The notes under the pieces are model-generated. The model saw nothing but the letters and a program-made list of their open reading frames with translations, ran no database searches and was not told the DNA's origin. Of a stretch of 64,000 bases of DNA, positions 37,628-45,879 are shown in pieces (position 1 is the first letter of the stretch; every line of letters begins with the position of its first letter). Position numbers and translations under genes: made by a program. This DNA comes from Candidatus Nitrospira neomarina (GTDB lineage Bacteria > Nitrospirota > Nitrospiria > Nitrospirales > UBA8639), in contig NZ_CP116968.1 in NCBI RefSeq assembly GCF_032051675.1, forward strand, positions 4,085,001 through 4,149,000, given 5' to 3'.

Positions 37628-38314
37628 ATGCCAATGCCATTGCCTGCCAGGGCACGCCGAAGCCTGACCCCCGCCTCACTTCGCCAAGGGGCACGGGCAC
37701 TGGCGGATGTGGATTCTGATCTGGGTGCTGTCCTGGATCGCTTGGGGGAGCCTCCGATGTGGGGGCGGGAACCAGGATTCCCTGCTCTCATTCAGATTAT
37801 CCTCGAGCAGCAGGTGTCGCTGGCGGCCGCCCGCACGATGTACCGGCGGCTTTCCAGCCATCTGGGTGGGATGACTCCGGAAGCGGTCTATGCCATTGAA
37901 TTGAACGGGTTGAGGGATGTCGGACTGACGAGGCAGAAGGCCGGCTATTGTTTTGGTCTGGCGGAGCGCATACTCGACGGTAGTCTTGATCTTAGTTCGG
38001 TGGCCAACGGTCCGGATGATCGGGGGCGTCAGATCTTATTGGCGGTTCCCGGGCTCGGGGCCTGGAGCGTGGACATCTATTACCTTATGGCACTTGGACG
38101 TCCCGATGTCTGGCCTCAAGGGGATTTGGCCCTGGCCGTCGCGCTCCGTGAAGTGAAACGCCTTACTGACCTCCCGACGAAAAATGAGCAGAAACTCTTG
38201 GCCAGACATTGGGTGCCGTGGCGATCGGTTGCAGCGCGAATCTTGTGGGCGCATTACCTTGCTGCGCGAGGTCAGTACCTGCCGGAAAACAATGGGATGC
38301 GTATGTTGGGCTAG
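37628..38314 (+). CDS. DNA-3-methyladenine glycosylase II (AlkA-like, HhH-GPD)
   Basis: 228 residues. Helix-hairpin-helix with the Gly/Pro-rich loop VPGLGAWSVDIYYLMALG, then catalytic Asp166 within WPQGDLALAVAL. The N-terminal part holds EQQVSLAAARTMYRRL. It removes alkylated purines in base excision repair. No AraC-type or Ada domain. It follows the methyltransferase by 57 nt. Confidence 0.85.
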   Translation: MPMPLPARARRSLTPASLRQGARALADVDSDLGAVLDRLGEPPMWGREPGFPALIQIILEQQVSLAAARTMYRRLSSHLGGMTPEAVYAIELNGLRDVGLTRQKAGYCFGLAERILDGSLDLSSVANGPDDRGRQILLAVPGLGAWSVDIYYLMALGRPDVWPQGDLALAVALREVKRLTDLPTKNEQKLLARHWVPWRSVAARILWAHYLAARGQYLPENNGMRMLG

Positions 38315-38380
38315 TGCATAACCATTCCTTCACGCCGACGCCGTAGCACGGATCGGCTTTATCCAGGAGTGCGAGCGAAA

Positions 38381-38743
38381 ATGAAACCAGGGGGATTAGT
38401 TCGATCATGGGTGGAGGCATTTAATCGTGCCGATGCGGAGGCGCTTGCCGGCTTGTACGCGGATGACGCGGTGAATCATCAGGTGGCGAATGAGCCCGTC
38501 GTGGGTCGAGCGGCCATTCACAGGATGTTCGAGGAGGAATTTGCCAAGGCAGAGATGTGCTGCATCGTTGAACGCATATTTGAAATCGACGACTGGGCCA
38601 TTCTTGAGTGGCGGGACCCGCTTGGGTTGCGGGGGTGCGGATTTTTTCAGGTGCTGGATGATAAGATTGTCTTCCAACGAGGATATTGGGACAAGCTGTC
38701 ATTTCTGCGACTACATGGTTTGCCCATTCCTGACAGGCTATGA
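38381..38743 (+). CDS. SnoaL-like (NTF2-fold) protein
   Basis: 120 residues. WVEAFNRADAEALAGLYADD is the classic SnoaL/NTF2-like opening, followed by NHQVANEPVVGRAAI and a final RGYWDKLSFLRLHGLP. Such small alpha+beta barrels may be enzymes or binding proteins; role here unknown. GTG 38369 is also in frame, but the AGGAG at 38364-38368 gives sensible spacing only to ATG 38381. A truncated second copy lies at 36567-36712. Confidence 0.75.
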   Translation: MKPGGLVRSWVEAFNRADAEALAGLYADDAVNHQVANEPVVGRAAIHRMFEEEFAKAEMCCIVERIFEIDDWAILEWRDPLGLRGCGFFQVLDDKIVFQRGYWDKLSFLRLHGLPIPDRL

Positions 38744-39026
38744 ACAGCAGAATCCTGCCCTTTCGCATATCGTTGTATGGAACGTCTTGCCGTGCACTAT
38801 ACCCGTGATACCGGTGTTATGCGTCCCGCTTTGCAGAAGCTATCCTCTCTCAATTATGCCAGAGCATGCGAAGGGAAATTGATGTTCGTAGGTCCTGAGG
38901 TGTGGATTCCGATGCCACAGAGACATTTGCTGCTGGTGGACCGGACAGATAGACTCATAAGGAACCCAATAATCAATAGGTAGGCAGCTGGATATTCCTT
39001 CAGCTTAAAATCAGGAGGCACACTGC

Positions 39027-39497
39027 ATGCGCAAGAGAGTGATCGGCCAGGTTCAGGAGGGAAGCGAACCGCCAGGGGAGTGGCTGAATGTTGAGGAGCT
39101 TGCTGAGGTGGAAATAACTTCGGAGGACGCCGCTTTTCCAATTGAGGCAGCGTTGGTGCCCGGTGGGACTTCGGGGTGGCGTGCCGCAGGGCCGGGCAAG
39201 CAGACGATCCGGCTTCTCTTTGCCACTCCGCAACCGCTCCGGAGGATCTGGCTGAATTTTCTGGAAACCCGCACCGGGCGGACGCAAGAGTATGTGTTGC
39301 GGTGGTCGTCTGATGGCGGGCAGTCGTTCCGGGAAATCGTGCGCCAGCAGTGGAATTTCAGTCCCGACGGCGCAACAAGCCAGACGGAAGACCATCACGT
39401 CGACCTTTCTGCGGTCACTGTGCTCGAGTTGAGCATCATACCGGACATCAGTGGGGGAAATGCGCTCGCTTCCTTGGCGCAGTTGCGGTTGGCCTAA
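39027..39497 (+). CDS. Small F5/8-type (discoidin-like) domain protein
   Basis: 156 residues without a signal peptide. The arrangement RIWLNFLETRTGRTQEYVLRW, SDGGQSFREIVRQQWNF and a closing ELSIIPDISGG resembles the beta-sandwich of discoidin/F5/8 type C domains that bind sugars or membranes. AGGAGG at 39013-39018 supports ATG 39027. No partner gene suggests its job. Confidence 0.55.
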   Translation: MRKRVIGQVQEGSEPPGEWLNVEELAEVEITSEDAAFPIEAALVPGGTSGWRAAGPGKQTIRLLFATPQPLRRIWLNFLETRTGRTQEYVLRWSSDGGQSFREIVRQQWNFSPDGATSQTEDHHVDLSAVTVLELSIIPDISGGNALASLAQLRLA

Positions 39498-39561
39498 CCC
39501 TTATACGTGCCATGACCTTCGTGAGTGTATGCGCGTATCCGAAGGACGGGATCCATAAATG

Positions 39562-40719
39562 TTAAAATAGAAAGGTGGCGGCAATGGCAATGAGATCGTA
39601 GCTGGTTTGTACATTGTCGTTGTCATCGAGGGAAAAATTATTTTTAAATGTCCCTCGTAAATATTCAAAAGATAGGCTCAGGTTATCAAGGGGCCGTAAG
39701 CTTGTCCCGATGCCATAGATCTCTTGAGGTTCGTCTTCCAATTCGGTGCTATGTTCGTACCGGAGTGCAAACTGTATCCATGGGAATTGTGAGGGATAGT
39801 ACGCGAGTTCAAGGTTGTAGGTCAGGGGTTTGTCGGCATTCTGGTCAAATTCCTTAATCGCCTCCGTGGCATGCACGATCTCTCCCGTAAACTCAAAAGG
39901 AGGCAAGGCTATGAGGCCATGGGCCGTCCATCCCGGGACATGTTGTTGAAAGGTATTGTTGAAGTCAAGAAAGAAGTCTGCATCGCCTTCTCCAAGATCC
40001 GAAATATATCCGCCACCAATTCGAATCGATTCGTCTTCATTCACAAACTCGGCGGCCAGCCCCCAATCAAATTGGTGCCTGCCAGAGTGCCCCTTTTTAT
40101 CCACCTTGCCATAAAAGGTATAGGCGGATAGTTCCAACGCGTCCCACAGGGTATAGTCCACGATCAGGCCGGGTCCTCGTGTTTGAGCGAATTCCACTAA
40201 TGGTCCCGTGACAAAGTGAGAATAAAATTCTCCGAACGGCAAGTATAACAAGCCCACTTTTGCCCCAAAGTCATCAAGGTCCACTCCGATGAGTCCTTCA
40301 TCAACTTCCTGATAGTGCTCGCTACCATTGTCCTCTATTGCGAACAGCAGTTCAGCTTCCAGCCACTCAATTGACGTGATTTCGAACCCGAGTTCGATGG
40401 CCAACTCGGTATCCGGATTGTCGACCGTCTTGATCCCATTTTTGAAATTATTGGTCTGCCATTCCTTTTCAATGTCCACCACCGCACCAAATTTAAGCCA
40501 GGGCGTGAGTTGTGTTCCAGCGGCCGCCTCTCTTCGCTCTTCCGGGCTTCGGTAAATTCTCACTGTGGATGGGGGTCTTTTTAATTTGTCCTTGGAAGAG
40601 TCTTCCCCGTTTGACGATTTTTCCGGGATTGAAGGTTCTTCCTGAGCAGTGGCAAGGTTGGGGAGCACAAGACACATGAGCAGGGCCCAGCCTAAGAAAC
40701 CGACTCTCAGAATTGTCAT
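39562..40719 (-). CDS. LbtU-family porin (siderophore-type outer membrane protein)
   Basis: About 385 residues from ATG 40719, chosen because MTILRVGFLGWALLMCLVLP then NLATAQ is a proper signal peptide; TTG 40770 and ATG 40734 lie upstream in frame. The mature part is rich in alternating beta-strands with WLEAELLFAIED, RHQFDWGLAAEFV, YSHFVTGPLVEFAQTRGPG and a C-terminal Phe (IAATFLF), as in outer membrane barrels. LbtU of Legionella is a legiobactin importer; substrate here unknown. Divergent from the two-component pair. Confidence 0.72.
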   Translation of the reverse strand: MTILRVGFLGWALLMCLVLPNLATAQEEPSIPEKSSNGEDSSKDKLKRPPSTVRIYRSPEERREAAAGTQLTPWLKFGAVVDIEKEWQTNNFKNGIKTVDNPDTELAIELGFEITSIEWLEAELLFAIEDNGSEHYQEVDEGLIGVDLDDFGAKVGLLYLPFGEFYSHFVTGPLVEFAQTRGPGLIVDYTLWDALELSAYTFYGKVDKKGHSGRHQFDWGLAAEFVNEDESIRIGGGYISDLGEGDADFFLDFNNTFQQHVPGWTAHGLIALPPFEFTGEIVHATEAIKEFDQNADKPLTYNLELAYYPSQFPWIQFALRYEHSTELEDEPQEIYGIGTSLRPLDNLSLSFEYLRGTFKNNFSLDDNDNVQTSYDLIAIAATFLF

Positions 40720-40977
40720 GTGAGATGGTCCCATAAGCGGCGGTTGGCGGGAGTACATCAAATTTTTCAAATGGACTATGGCAAGACACCGGGAAACTAT
40801 TCAACGGCCTGAGTGCGAATTCACCATATGGTAATGTGGCAACCTGGACCTTTTTGGATACAATGAGTTCTTCTGTAGGAGCGAATGAGGGTCGCTGCAG
40901 GTTTTGAGAGGTTGGATGAATCTTGACTTGTTCCAATCCGGTTCAGGCAAGATACATTCGAAAAGATTGTGTATTGT

Positions 40978-40991
40978 CCGGAGGTCTCCGG
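40978..40991 (+). promoter_or_regulatory. Palindrome over the response regulator ribosome binding site
   Basis: ccggag (40978-40983), 2-nt loop, ctccgg (40986-40991), one base before ATG 40993. GGAGG at 40980-40984 is the only ribosome binding site seen, so it would sit inside the stem or a dyad operator. Confidence 0.35.
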
Positions 40992-40992
40992 T

Positions 40993-41673
40993 ATGAGAAT
41001 TCTTCTCATTGAAGATGATCAGATTATTGCGGACTTTATTCAGAAGGGTCTGAGGGAGGCGGGCTTTGCCATTGACCATTTTGCTGATGGGTTGATTGGA
41101 CTTCATGCCGCCCTGACGCAGGAATACGATGTGGGAATCCTTGATCTCATGTTACCCGGATTGGATGGCCTGTCCATTCTTGATCGCTTACGCCAGGAGC
41201 GGAAGAATCTCCCCATCATTATCTTGAGTGCTAAGCGAACGGTTGATGACCGTATTACTGGGCTGAGGCATGGGGGAGATGATTATCTCGTCAAACCCTT
41301 TTCATTTAGCGAATTGCAGGCACGAGTGGAGTCTTTGCTTCGAAGATCGCAGCATGTCATTGAACCCACAAGTCTTTCTTTTCATGATCTCACGTTGGAC
41401 CTGTTAGCGCGAACCGTCGTTCGTTCGGGAAAGAAAATTGATCTCCAACCCAAGGAATTCGCCTTACTGGAATATATGATTCGTAACGCAGGCCATGTGG
41501 TGTCCAAAACCATGATTATGGAGCGTGTGTGGGATTACAACTTTGATCCCGGTACCAATGTTGTGGAAGCCCGTATCAGCAAGCTTCGTGAAAAAGTGGA
41601 CAGGGATTTTGAGTTTCCCCTTATTCACACCGTTCGGGGTCTGGGATATGTCGTAAAGAAAAACAATGATTAA
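40993..41673 (+). CDS. OmpR/CusR-type response regulator
   Basis: 226 residues. Receiver domain with acidic pocket EDD at 7-9, phosphoacceptor Asp51 in LDLMLPGLDG and a Lys near 105, then a winged helix with PKEFALLEYMIRNAGHVVS and HTVRGLGYVVKK. Closest in style to heavy-metal regulators (CusR/CzcR). ATG 40993 has GGAGG 8 nt upstream; the in-frame start at 40969 has none. It overlaps the kinase gene by 8 nt. Confidence 0.93.
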   Translation: MRILLIEDDQIIADFIQKGLREAGFAIDHFADGLIGLHAALTQEYDVGILDLMLPGLDGLSILDRLRQERKNLPIIILSAKRTVDDRITGLRHGGDDYLVKPFSFSELQARVESLLRRSQHVIEPTSLSFHDLTLDLLARTVVRSGKKIDLQPKEFALLEYMIRNAGHVVSKTMIMERVWDYNFDPGTNVVEARISKLREKVDRDFEFPLIHTVRGLGYVVKKNND

Positions 41674-43069
41674 GCTTCCCAATACCCTGAGTTTTCGTCT
41701 GACCTTCTGGTACGCCTCGACCTTCCTGGTCTGTCTGGTGGGGGCTGTTTTGGCTTTATACGTCTACCTAGACACTATTTTTAATCATCGCATGGATGAA
41801 GACTTAAAGGAAGATATCGCGGAATTTGCGGAGTTTTTGGATGAAGGGGGATTGGAAAAAGTTATCGCGGAAATAATACGGGAAATCAATTCAAGTGATG
41901 AAACCGAGGTTTTTTTACGGGTATTGGACCAGAAGGGAAAGGTCGTGTTTAGTACCGATGTTTCGGAGTGGGAAGACCTCGACGCCAAAACGGCCTCAAC
42001 TTTCCAAAACAATATGACCCCAACCACTCCGGTGTTGAAAACCGTAGAATTCCCTCACCATGATTATCCCGTCAGGATGGTGTTGAGCCAAATTGGTCAG
42101 GATATGGTGTTGCTGATCGGTGAAACGCTAGAGAAAAAAGAAGAAATTATGGAGCTGTTGTTTAAGGTCTTTGCCGGGATGGTTTTTCTGGGCATTCCCT
42201 TATCGTGCGGGGTGGGGTGGATGATTGCCAGGAAAGCGGTCAGTGGAATAGAGGAGGTGAGCCGCGCGGCCAAGGATATCGAGCGAGGCAATCTGGATCG
42301 CCAGGTGACCGTCAGGGCGGGGGAGGAGGAAATTCAAACGCTGATGGATACCTTTAACGCCATGGCGGCACGCATTCGAGGCCTCATCCGTGAAATGCGG
42401 GAAATGACAGACAATATTGCCCATGATTTGCGTAGTCCTCTGGCACGCATTCGAGCCATGTCCGAGGGGGCGCTCGCCGAAACCAATTCGGCTATGAACG
42501 ATAGGGGGCTGGCCACCGAAACCATGAGAGAATGCGATCGTCTCATGCATCTCATTAACACCACTCTGGATATGGCTGAAGTCGACGCCGGAGTTATCAA
42601 TGGGTCGAAAGAACCGGTTGACCTTTCGAAACTGTTGACCGATCTCTGTGAACTATTCGAGGCCGTGGCCGAAGAAAAACACATCACCTTTAAGGTATCT
42701 ATCGATCCGAATTGCCGAATTTACGGGATCAAGCACCATCTTCAGCGGATGGTGGCCAATCTGTTGGATAATGCCATGAAATATACCCAATCCGGCGGGC
42801 AGGTCAGTATTGAGTTAAGCCGATCTCCACATAACTGTCGTCTCACGATTACGGATACGGGTGTTGGCATTCCGCTATCCGATCAACCCCGCGTATTTGA
42901 CCGGTTCTTCCGATGTGAGCACAGCCGCTCGCAAGAGGGTTGTGGCTTGGGATTAAGTTTTGCCCGTTCCGTGGCACGAGCGCATGGTGGCGATATCACC
43001 GTCACAAGTGAATCCTCCCAAGGCAGTAGCTTTACCAGTATCTTCTCCATTGTCACTTCTGCATCCTGA
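41666..43069 (+). CDS. Sensor histidine kinase
   Basis: 467 residues. TM1 (FWYASTFLVCLVGAVLALYV) near residue 12, a periplasmic sensor of about 130 residues, TM2 (MVFLGIPLSCGVGWMIA), a HAMP segment, a HisKA box with His253 in DNIAHDLRSPLAR, and HATPase with N box VANLLDNAMKYT, DTGVGIP and GCGLGLSFARSVARAHGG. It pairs with the preceding regulator, and the layout is of the CusS/CzcS class. A decayed copy of its 3' end is found at 44250-44502. Confidence 0.93.
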   Translation: MIKLPNTLSFRLTFWYASTFLVCLVGAVLALYVYLDTIFNHRMDEDLKEDIAEFAEFLDEGGLEKVIAEIIREINSSDETEVFLRVLDQKGKVVFSTDVSEWEDLDAKTASTFQNNMTPTTPVLKTVEFPHHDYPVRMVLSQIGQDMVLLIGETLEKKEEIMELLFKVFAGMVFLGIPLSCGVGWMIARKAVSGIEEVSRAAKDIERGNLDRQVTVRAGEEEIQTLMDTFNAMAARIRGLIREMREMTDNIAHDLRSPLARIRAMSEGALAETNSAMNDRGLATETMRECDRLMHLINTTLDMAEVDAGVINGSKEPVDLSKLLTDLCELFEAVAEEKHITFKVSIDPNCRIYGIKHHLQRMVANLLDNAMKYTQSGGQVSIELSRSPHNCRLTITDTGVGIPLSDQPRVFDRFFRCEHSRSQEGCGLGLSFARSVARAHGGDITVTSESSQGSSFTSIFSIVTSAS

Positions 43070-43343
43070 GTTCTTGTCTTTCGCCTGTCTTACCAGTTGG
43101 TAATCCTGCGGCCAGGTTCTCGTGAACCTCTCCAAGTACGGTCCTGAGTATATCGGGACGTATGGCATACACAATCATGCGCAAGAAAGGAGCACTGCTG
43201 CCAAACGGTTCATCGAACACTTCGTCCGTCGTGGTCAATGCTATGTACGGAAAGGGTTGACGCGTGTAGAAACTGGTCGCCAAGACCCCATGATGCTGAA
43301 CGTGTCAGAGCGTTACCACAGTTTTTTAGCAAGGAAGAATTTC

Positions 43344-43892
43344 CATGAAGACCGCACCCCTACTCTGGCTTACGGTATTTGTTGCGTTGTTCGGATCAGG
43401 GTCTTGCCAGAATTCAGAGGCTTTCCGTTGAGTATGAAAGGGAGATGGTGGATGTCACTACACGCGTGATTGAGGAATATTAAACCGCTGACGGAGAATG
43501 TAAAAAGCTATCCCGGAATTTGGGAATGTGAAGGGACACAAGATGTGTATTAATTTGGTGAAGATGTAACGATAGCCGATGGTACTCATCCCGGACAATG
43601 GCGTGTCGGGGAAGACGATGCCTTACCGGGAATTATTTTTCCCGGAGGTGCCTGCCTGCTAGGAGCCAAATACTATAAGGAGCTCGCTCCCAACGCCGAA
43701 GCTCTTGATCGGGCCGATCATGTGGAAATGGGGTCTGAAATTACTGTCCCCGCCGGGACGTTCGAGAACTGCGTGAAAATCGATGAAACCACACCTTTGG
43801 ATAAAAATGAACTTTCGGAGAAATGGTATTGCCAGGGTGTGGGACTCGTGTTGGACGGCGACCTGGCCCTCCGAAGAATTGATGGACCCTAA
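43344..43892 (+). pseudogene. Decayed secreted (lipo)protein gene
   Basis: After AAGGAAG, ATG 43344 encodes a signal peptide (MKTAPLLWLTVFVALFGSGS, then Cys) that stops at TGA about 43431. Further coherent sequence follows in shifted frame: KPLTENVKSYPGIWECEGTQ, then a TAA at 43551, then a long clean frame (FGEDVTIADGTHPGQWRV through WYCQGVGLVLDGDLALRRID) ending at TAA 43890-43892. At least one early stop, one frameshift near 43475 and one more stop are needed to explain it. The last part has the GTFENCVKI pattern of an unnamed secreted-protein family. Confidence 0.6.
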
Positions 43893-44704
43893 TTTTAACT
43901 CAGGCCAAAGAGTTCCAATGTGAAGTGCTTTAAAACAGACGAGTGGGAATTAAACGGCCATTGAGAATTGCTGTGTGTGGAAAACCGTGCCTTCTGAGTC
44001 GGTGGCCATGTGGTTCTGGGGCTCCATTGTCAAAGCAACGGGAGCCTCATCTAGCGGGGGACTCAAGGGGGGAACGAGGGTCGATTGAAAAAATTGACCT
44101 TTAGCGGGGATCCTCTACTCCTGGGGGATCCCTGCTTCCCGCTGGCTGGTTGTGTACCTCATGATTCGCAATCAGTTGAATTTCACACCTAATCATTCGG
44201 CCGGATCCATTTAAGGAAAATGATTCCTTTAAAACTAAAATGAACCATTGTGACAACTGCCCCTCACGAGAGGGGTCGTGCTTGCGATGCAGTTTTGCCC
44301 GATCAGTGGCATGGACGCATAGCTGGTATGTTAACAGGATGAGTAAATCTTCCAAGACACAACATCTTCACTCGTGTCTTTCCCGTCGGATCTCCGCACC
44401 CTAACTCCTTTTTCTCTTCCCCTTCCTTACCAGTTGGTAATTCTGCGGCCATGTTCTTGCGAGCTTATCGTTGTAACTTCCTGAGGAGAACGGGACACAT
44501 GGTGCATGGGCTTTTCACCGGATGAGCACAATTAAGTATGACCAAGAAAGGAGGCATGTTGTGAAACAGGTCACCTGCTCAGCACGGTTCAGCGAACAAT
44601 GCCATGAATGGCATGGCATAGGTAAGACATGCACTATGGGAAGTTCTGTTAAGCAGTTGGGTAAAGAATTTTTATCACCACATATTTCAAAAGGAGAAAT
44701 TTCA
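43893..44704. other. Gap with decayed kinase 3' end and leader; no intact gene
   Basis: 812 nt. Its second half (from about 44250) is a remnant of a duplicated histidine kinase end plus the leader that precedes the next gene. A hairpin gggatcc/ggatccc lies near 44107-44130. Minus-strand frame 44101-44355 is antisense to the remnant and not called. Confidence 0.55.
44250..44502 (+). pseudogene. Remnant copy of the histidine kinase 3' end and following leader
   Basis: Collinear with 42915-43165 at a constant offset of 1335-1337 nt. Shared blocks: gttttgcccg (42957 against 44292), tggca..gcgca, cttaccagttggtaat (43089 against 44426), ctgcggcca and cctgag (43143 against 44480). The reading frame is destroyed. 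It indicates a tandem duplication of kinase end plus downstream gene. Confidence 0.55.
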
Positions 44705-45523
44705 ATGAAAAGTGTATTCCAAAAAATTACTGTTATGTCGTTGGCGGCCTTTGGCCTCACATTGCTGAGTTCTGTCCCTGATGTGTGGGCGGATGATGAT
44801 GAGATTCCTTTTTCGGAAGCGCACATCTTCTTCGAACTTAATAACACCGACGGAGATTTGGGTATTCATGCGCTTATCGACGGCGACGCCTGGAAAAAGC
44901 TCGAAATCGAAGATCCGAATGAACGAAAAATGCTAAACGTCAGAGTCAGCGGGCGCCTGGGTCGCCAGGGATTGACAGAGTTTTTCTTTGAAAGTGCCGA
45001 ACCAACGTTTGATGAGCTTTCGCCTCAACGGTTTTTTCGCCGGTTTCCTGCGGGAACGTATGAGATAGAGGGGGAAGCGCTTGACGGAAATGAGTTGGAG
45101 AGTGAAGTTCAGCTCTCCCATGTCATGCCGGCTCCACCTCAACCGTATGTGAATGGGCTGCCGATGGCCCAGCAATGTGACGAGGAGGATCCGGGGTACG
45201 ACGTGACGGTAACCAGCGTCCCGGTCACCATCTCCTGGGATCCCGTCATGACATCACACCCAGACGCCAATGGGGGCGGAGCCGGCGTCCAGCCTCCCGT
45301 GGCTGTCGCCATTCACAATTATGAGGTCGTCCTAGAGATAGATGTGGACGTGATGGGAGAGGAATTCACCTCTAAGACGAGCATTATCCTCCCCCCTGGG
45401 ATAACAGAAGTGACGGTTCCCGCGGAGTTTCTGGCGCAGGGCGAAGAGTTCAAGTATGAAGTGCTCGCCAGAGAGGCCAATTATAATCAGACGGCCGTAG
45501 AGAGCTGCTTTGTTCTGGAATAG
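44705..45523 (+). CDS. Secreted protein of unknown function
   Basis: 272 residues. Signal peptide with basic start MKSVFQKITVMSLAAFGLTL and cleavage after VWA, then an acidic mature protein (about one Asp/Glu in six). FPAGTYEIEGEALDGNELES and late VPVTISWDPV with YEVVLEIDVDV look like beta-sandwich strands of fibronectin or Ig-type folds. ATG 44705 has AAAGGAGA before it; the longer frame to 44522 adds non-signal sequence. Downstream of the kinase cluster; may respond to the same signal. Confidence 0.75.
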   Translation: MKSVFQKITVMSLAAFGLTLLSSVPDVWADDDEIPFSEAHIFFELNNTDGDLGIHALIDGDAWKKLEIEDPNERKMLNVRVSGRLGRQGLTEFFFESAEPTFDELSPQRFFRRFPAGTYEIEGEALDGNELESEVQLSHVMPAPPQPYVNGLPMAQQCDEEDPGYDVTVTSVPVTISWDPVMTSHPDANGGGAGVQPPVAVAIHNYEVVLEIDVDVMGEEFTSKTSIILPPGITEVTVPAEFLAQGEEFKYEVLAREANYNQTAVESCFVLE

Positions 45524-45556
45524 CAGTCATTGCTGAACTGACGCAAGCGGGATTTC

Positions 45557-45587
45557 TGGACTCCACGCCCGAGTGGCGTGGAGTCCA
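45557..45587. terminator. Bidirectional-type hairpin between convergent genes
   Basis: A 13-bp perfect stem (45557-45569 with 45575-45587, loop cgagt), 34 nt after the 44705 gene's stop codon. No T tract on either strand, so it is a strong hairpin that may end or protect transcripts rather than a textbook terminator. Confidence 0.5.
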
Positions 45588-45879
45588 ATTCCGCCGGCCT
45601 CAGCATGCTACCGGATGATTGTTCGGGGTTCCCCATTCTTTTTATGCTCTTCAATTCTATCCGCTTTCCTAAGGTGATCTCACAACTTCCCCTCATGGCC
45701 AATGAGTTAGCTGGCGTCATTAGCCATACCGGTAAGGGAAGAAATTTTTCGATACGTAAAAATTTACCGGCAGTTCCTGGAAGTTTTTTCATAGAGTCCC
45801 CTTTAGAAAAGGGGAGTCCCAAATTTTTCGGAAAGTTTGTCAAATCGAGTAGGGGTTGGAAAACAGGCTGTGCGAAGTG
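45588..45879. other. Gap between convergent genes
   Basis: With the hairpin above this completes a 356-nt stretch lacking a believable gene. A second stem (tcccctt/aagggga) lies near 45798-45815. A minus-strand frame (45487-45843) overlaps the end of the secreted protein gene and has no recognised domain. Confidence 0.4.

Noticed and set aside
38777-38983. 68-residue + strand frame after the SnoaL-like gene
   Set aside because: No ribosome binding site, domain or neighbour support.
43122-43469. 115-residue + strand frame
   Set aside because: It covers the leader and start of the decayed secreted gene in the wrong frame; the signal peptide is read from 43344.
44101-44355. 84-residue minus-strand frame
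   Set aside because: Antisense to the histidine kinase remnant; composition is not protein-like.
45487-45843. 118-residue minus-strand frame downstream of the efflux operon
   Set aside because: Overlaps the end of the secreted protein gene and the perfect hairpin; no domain seen.
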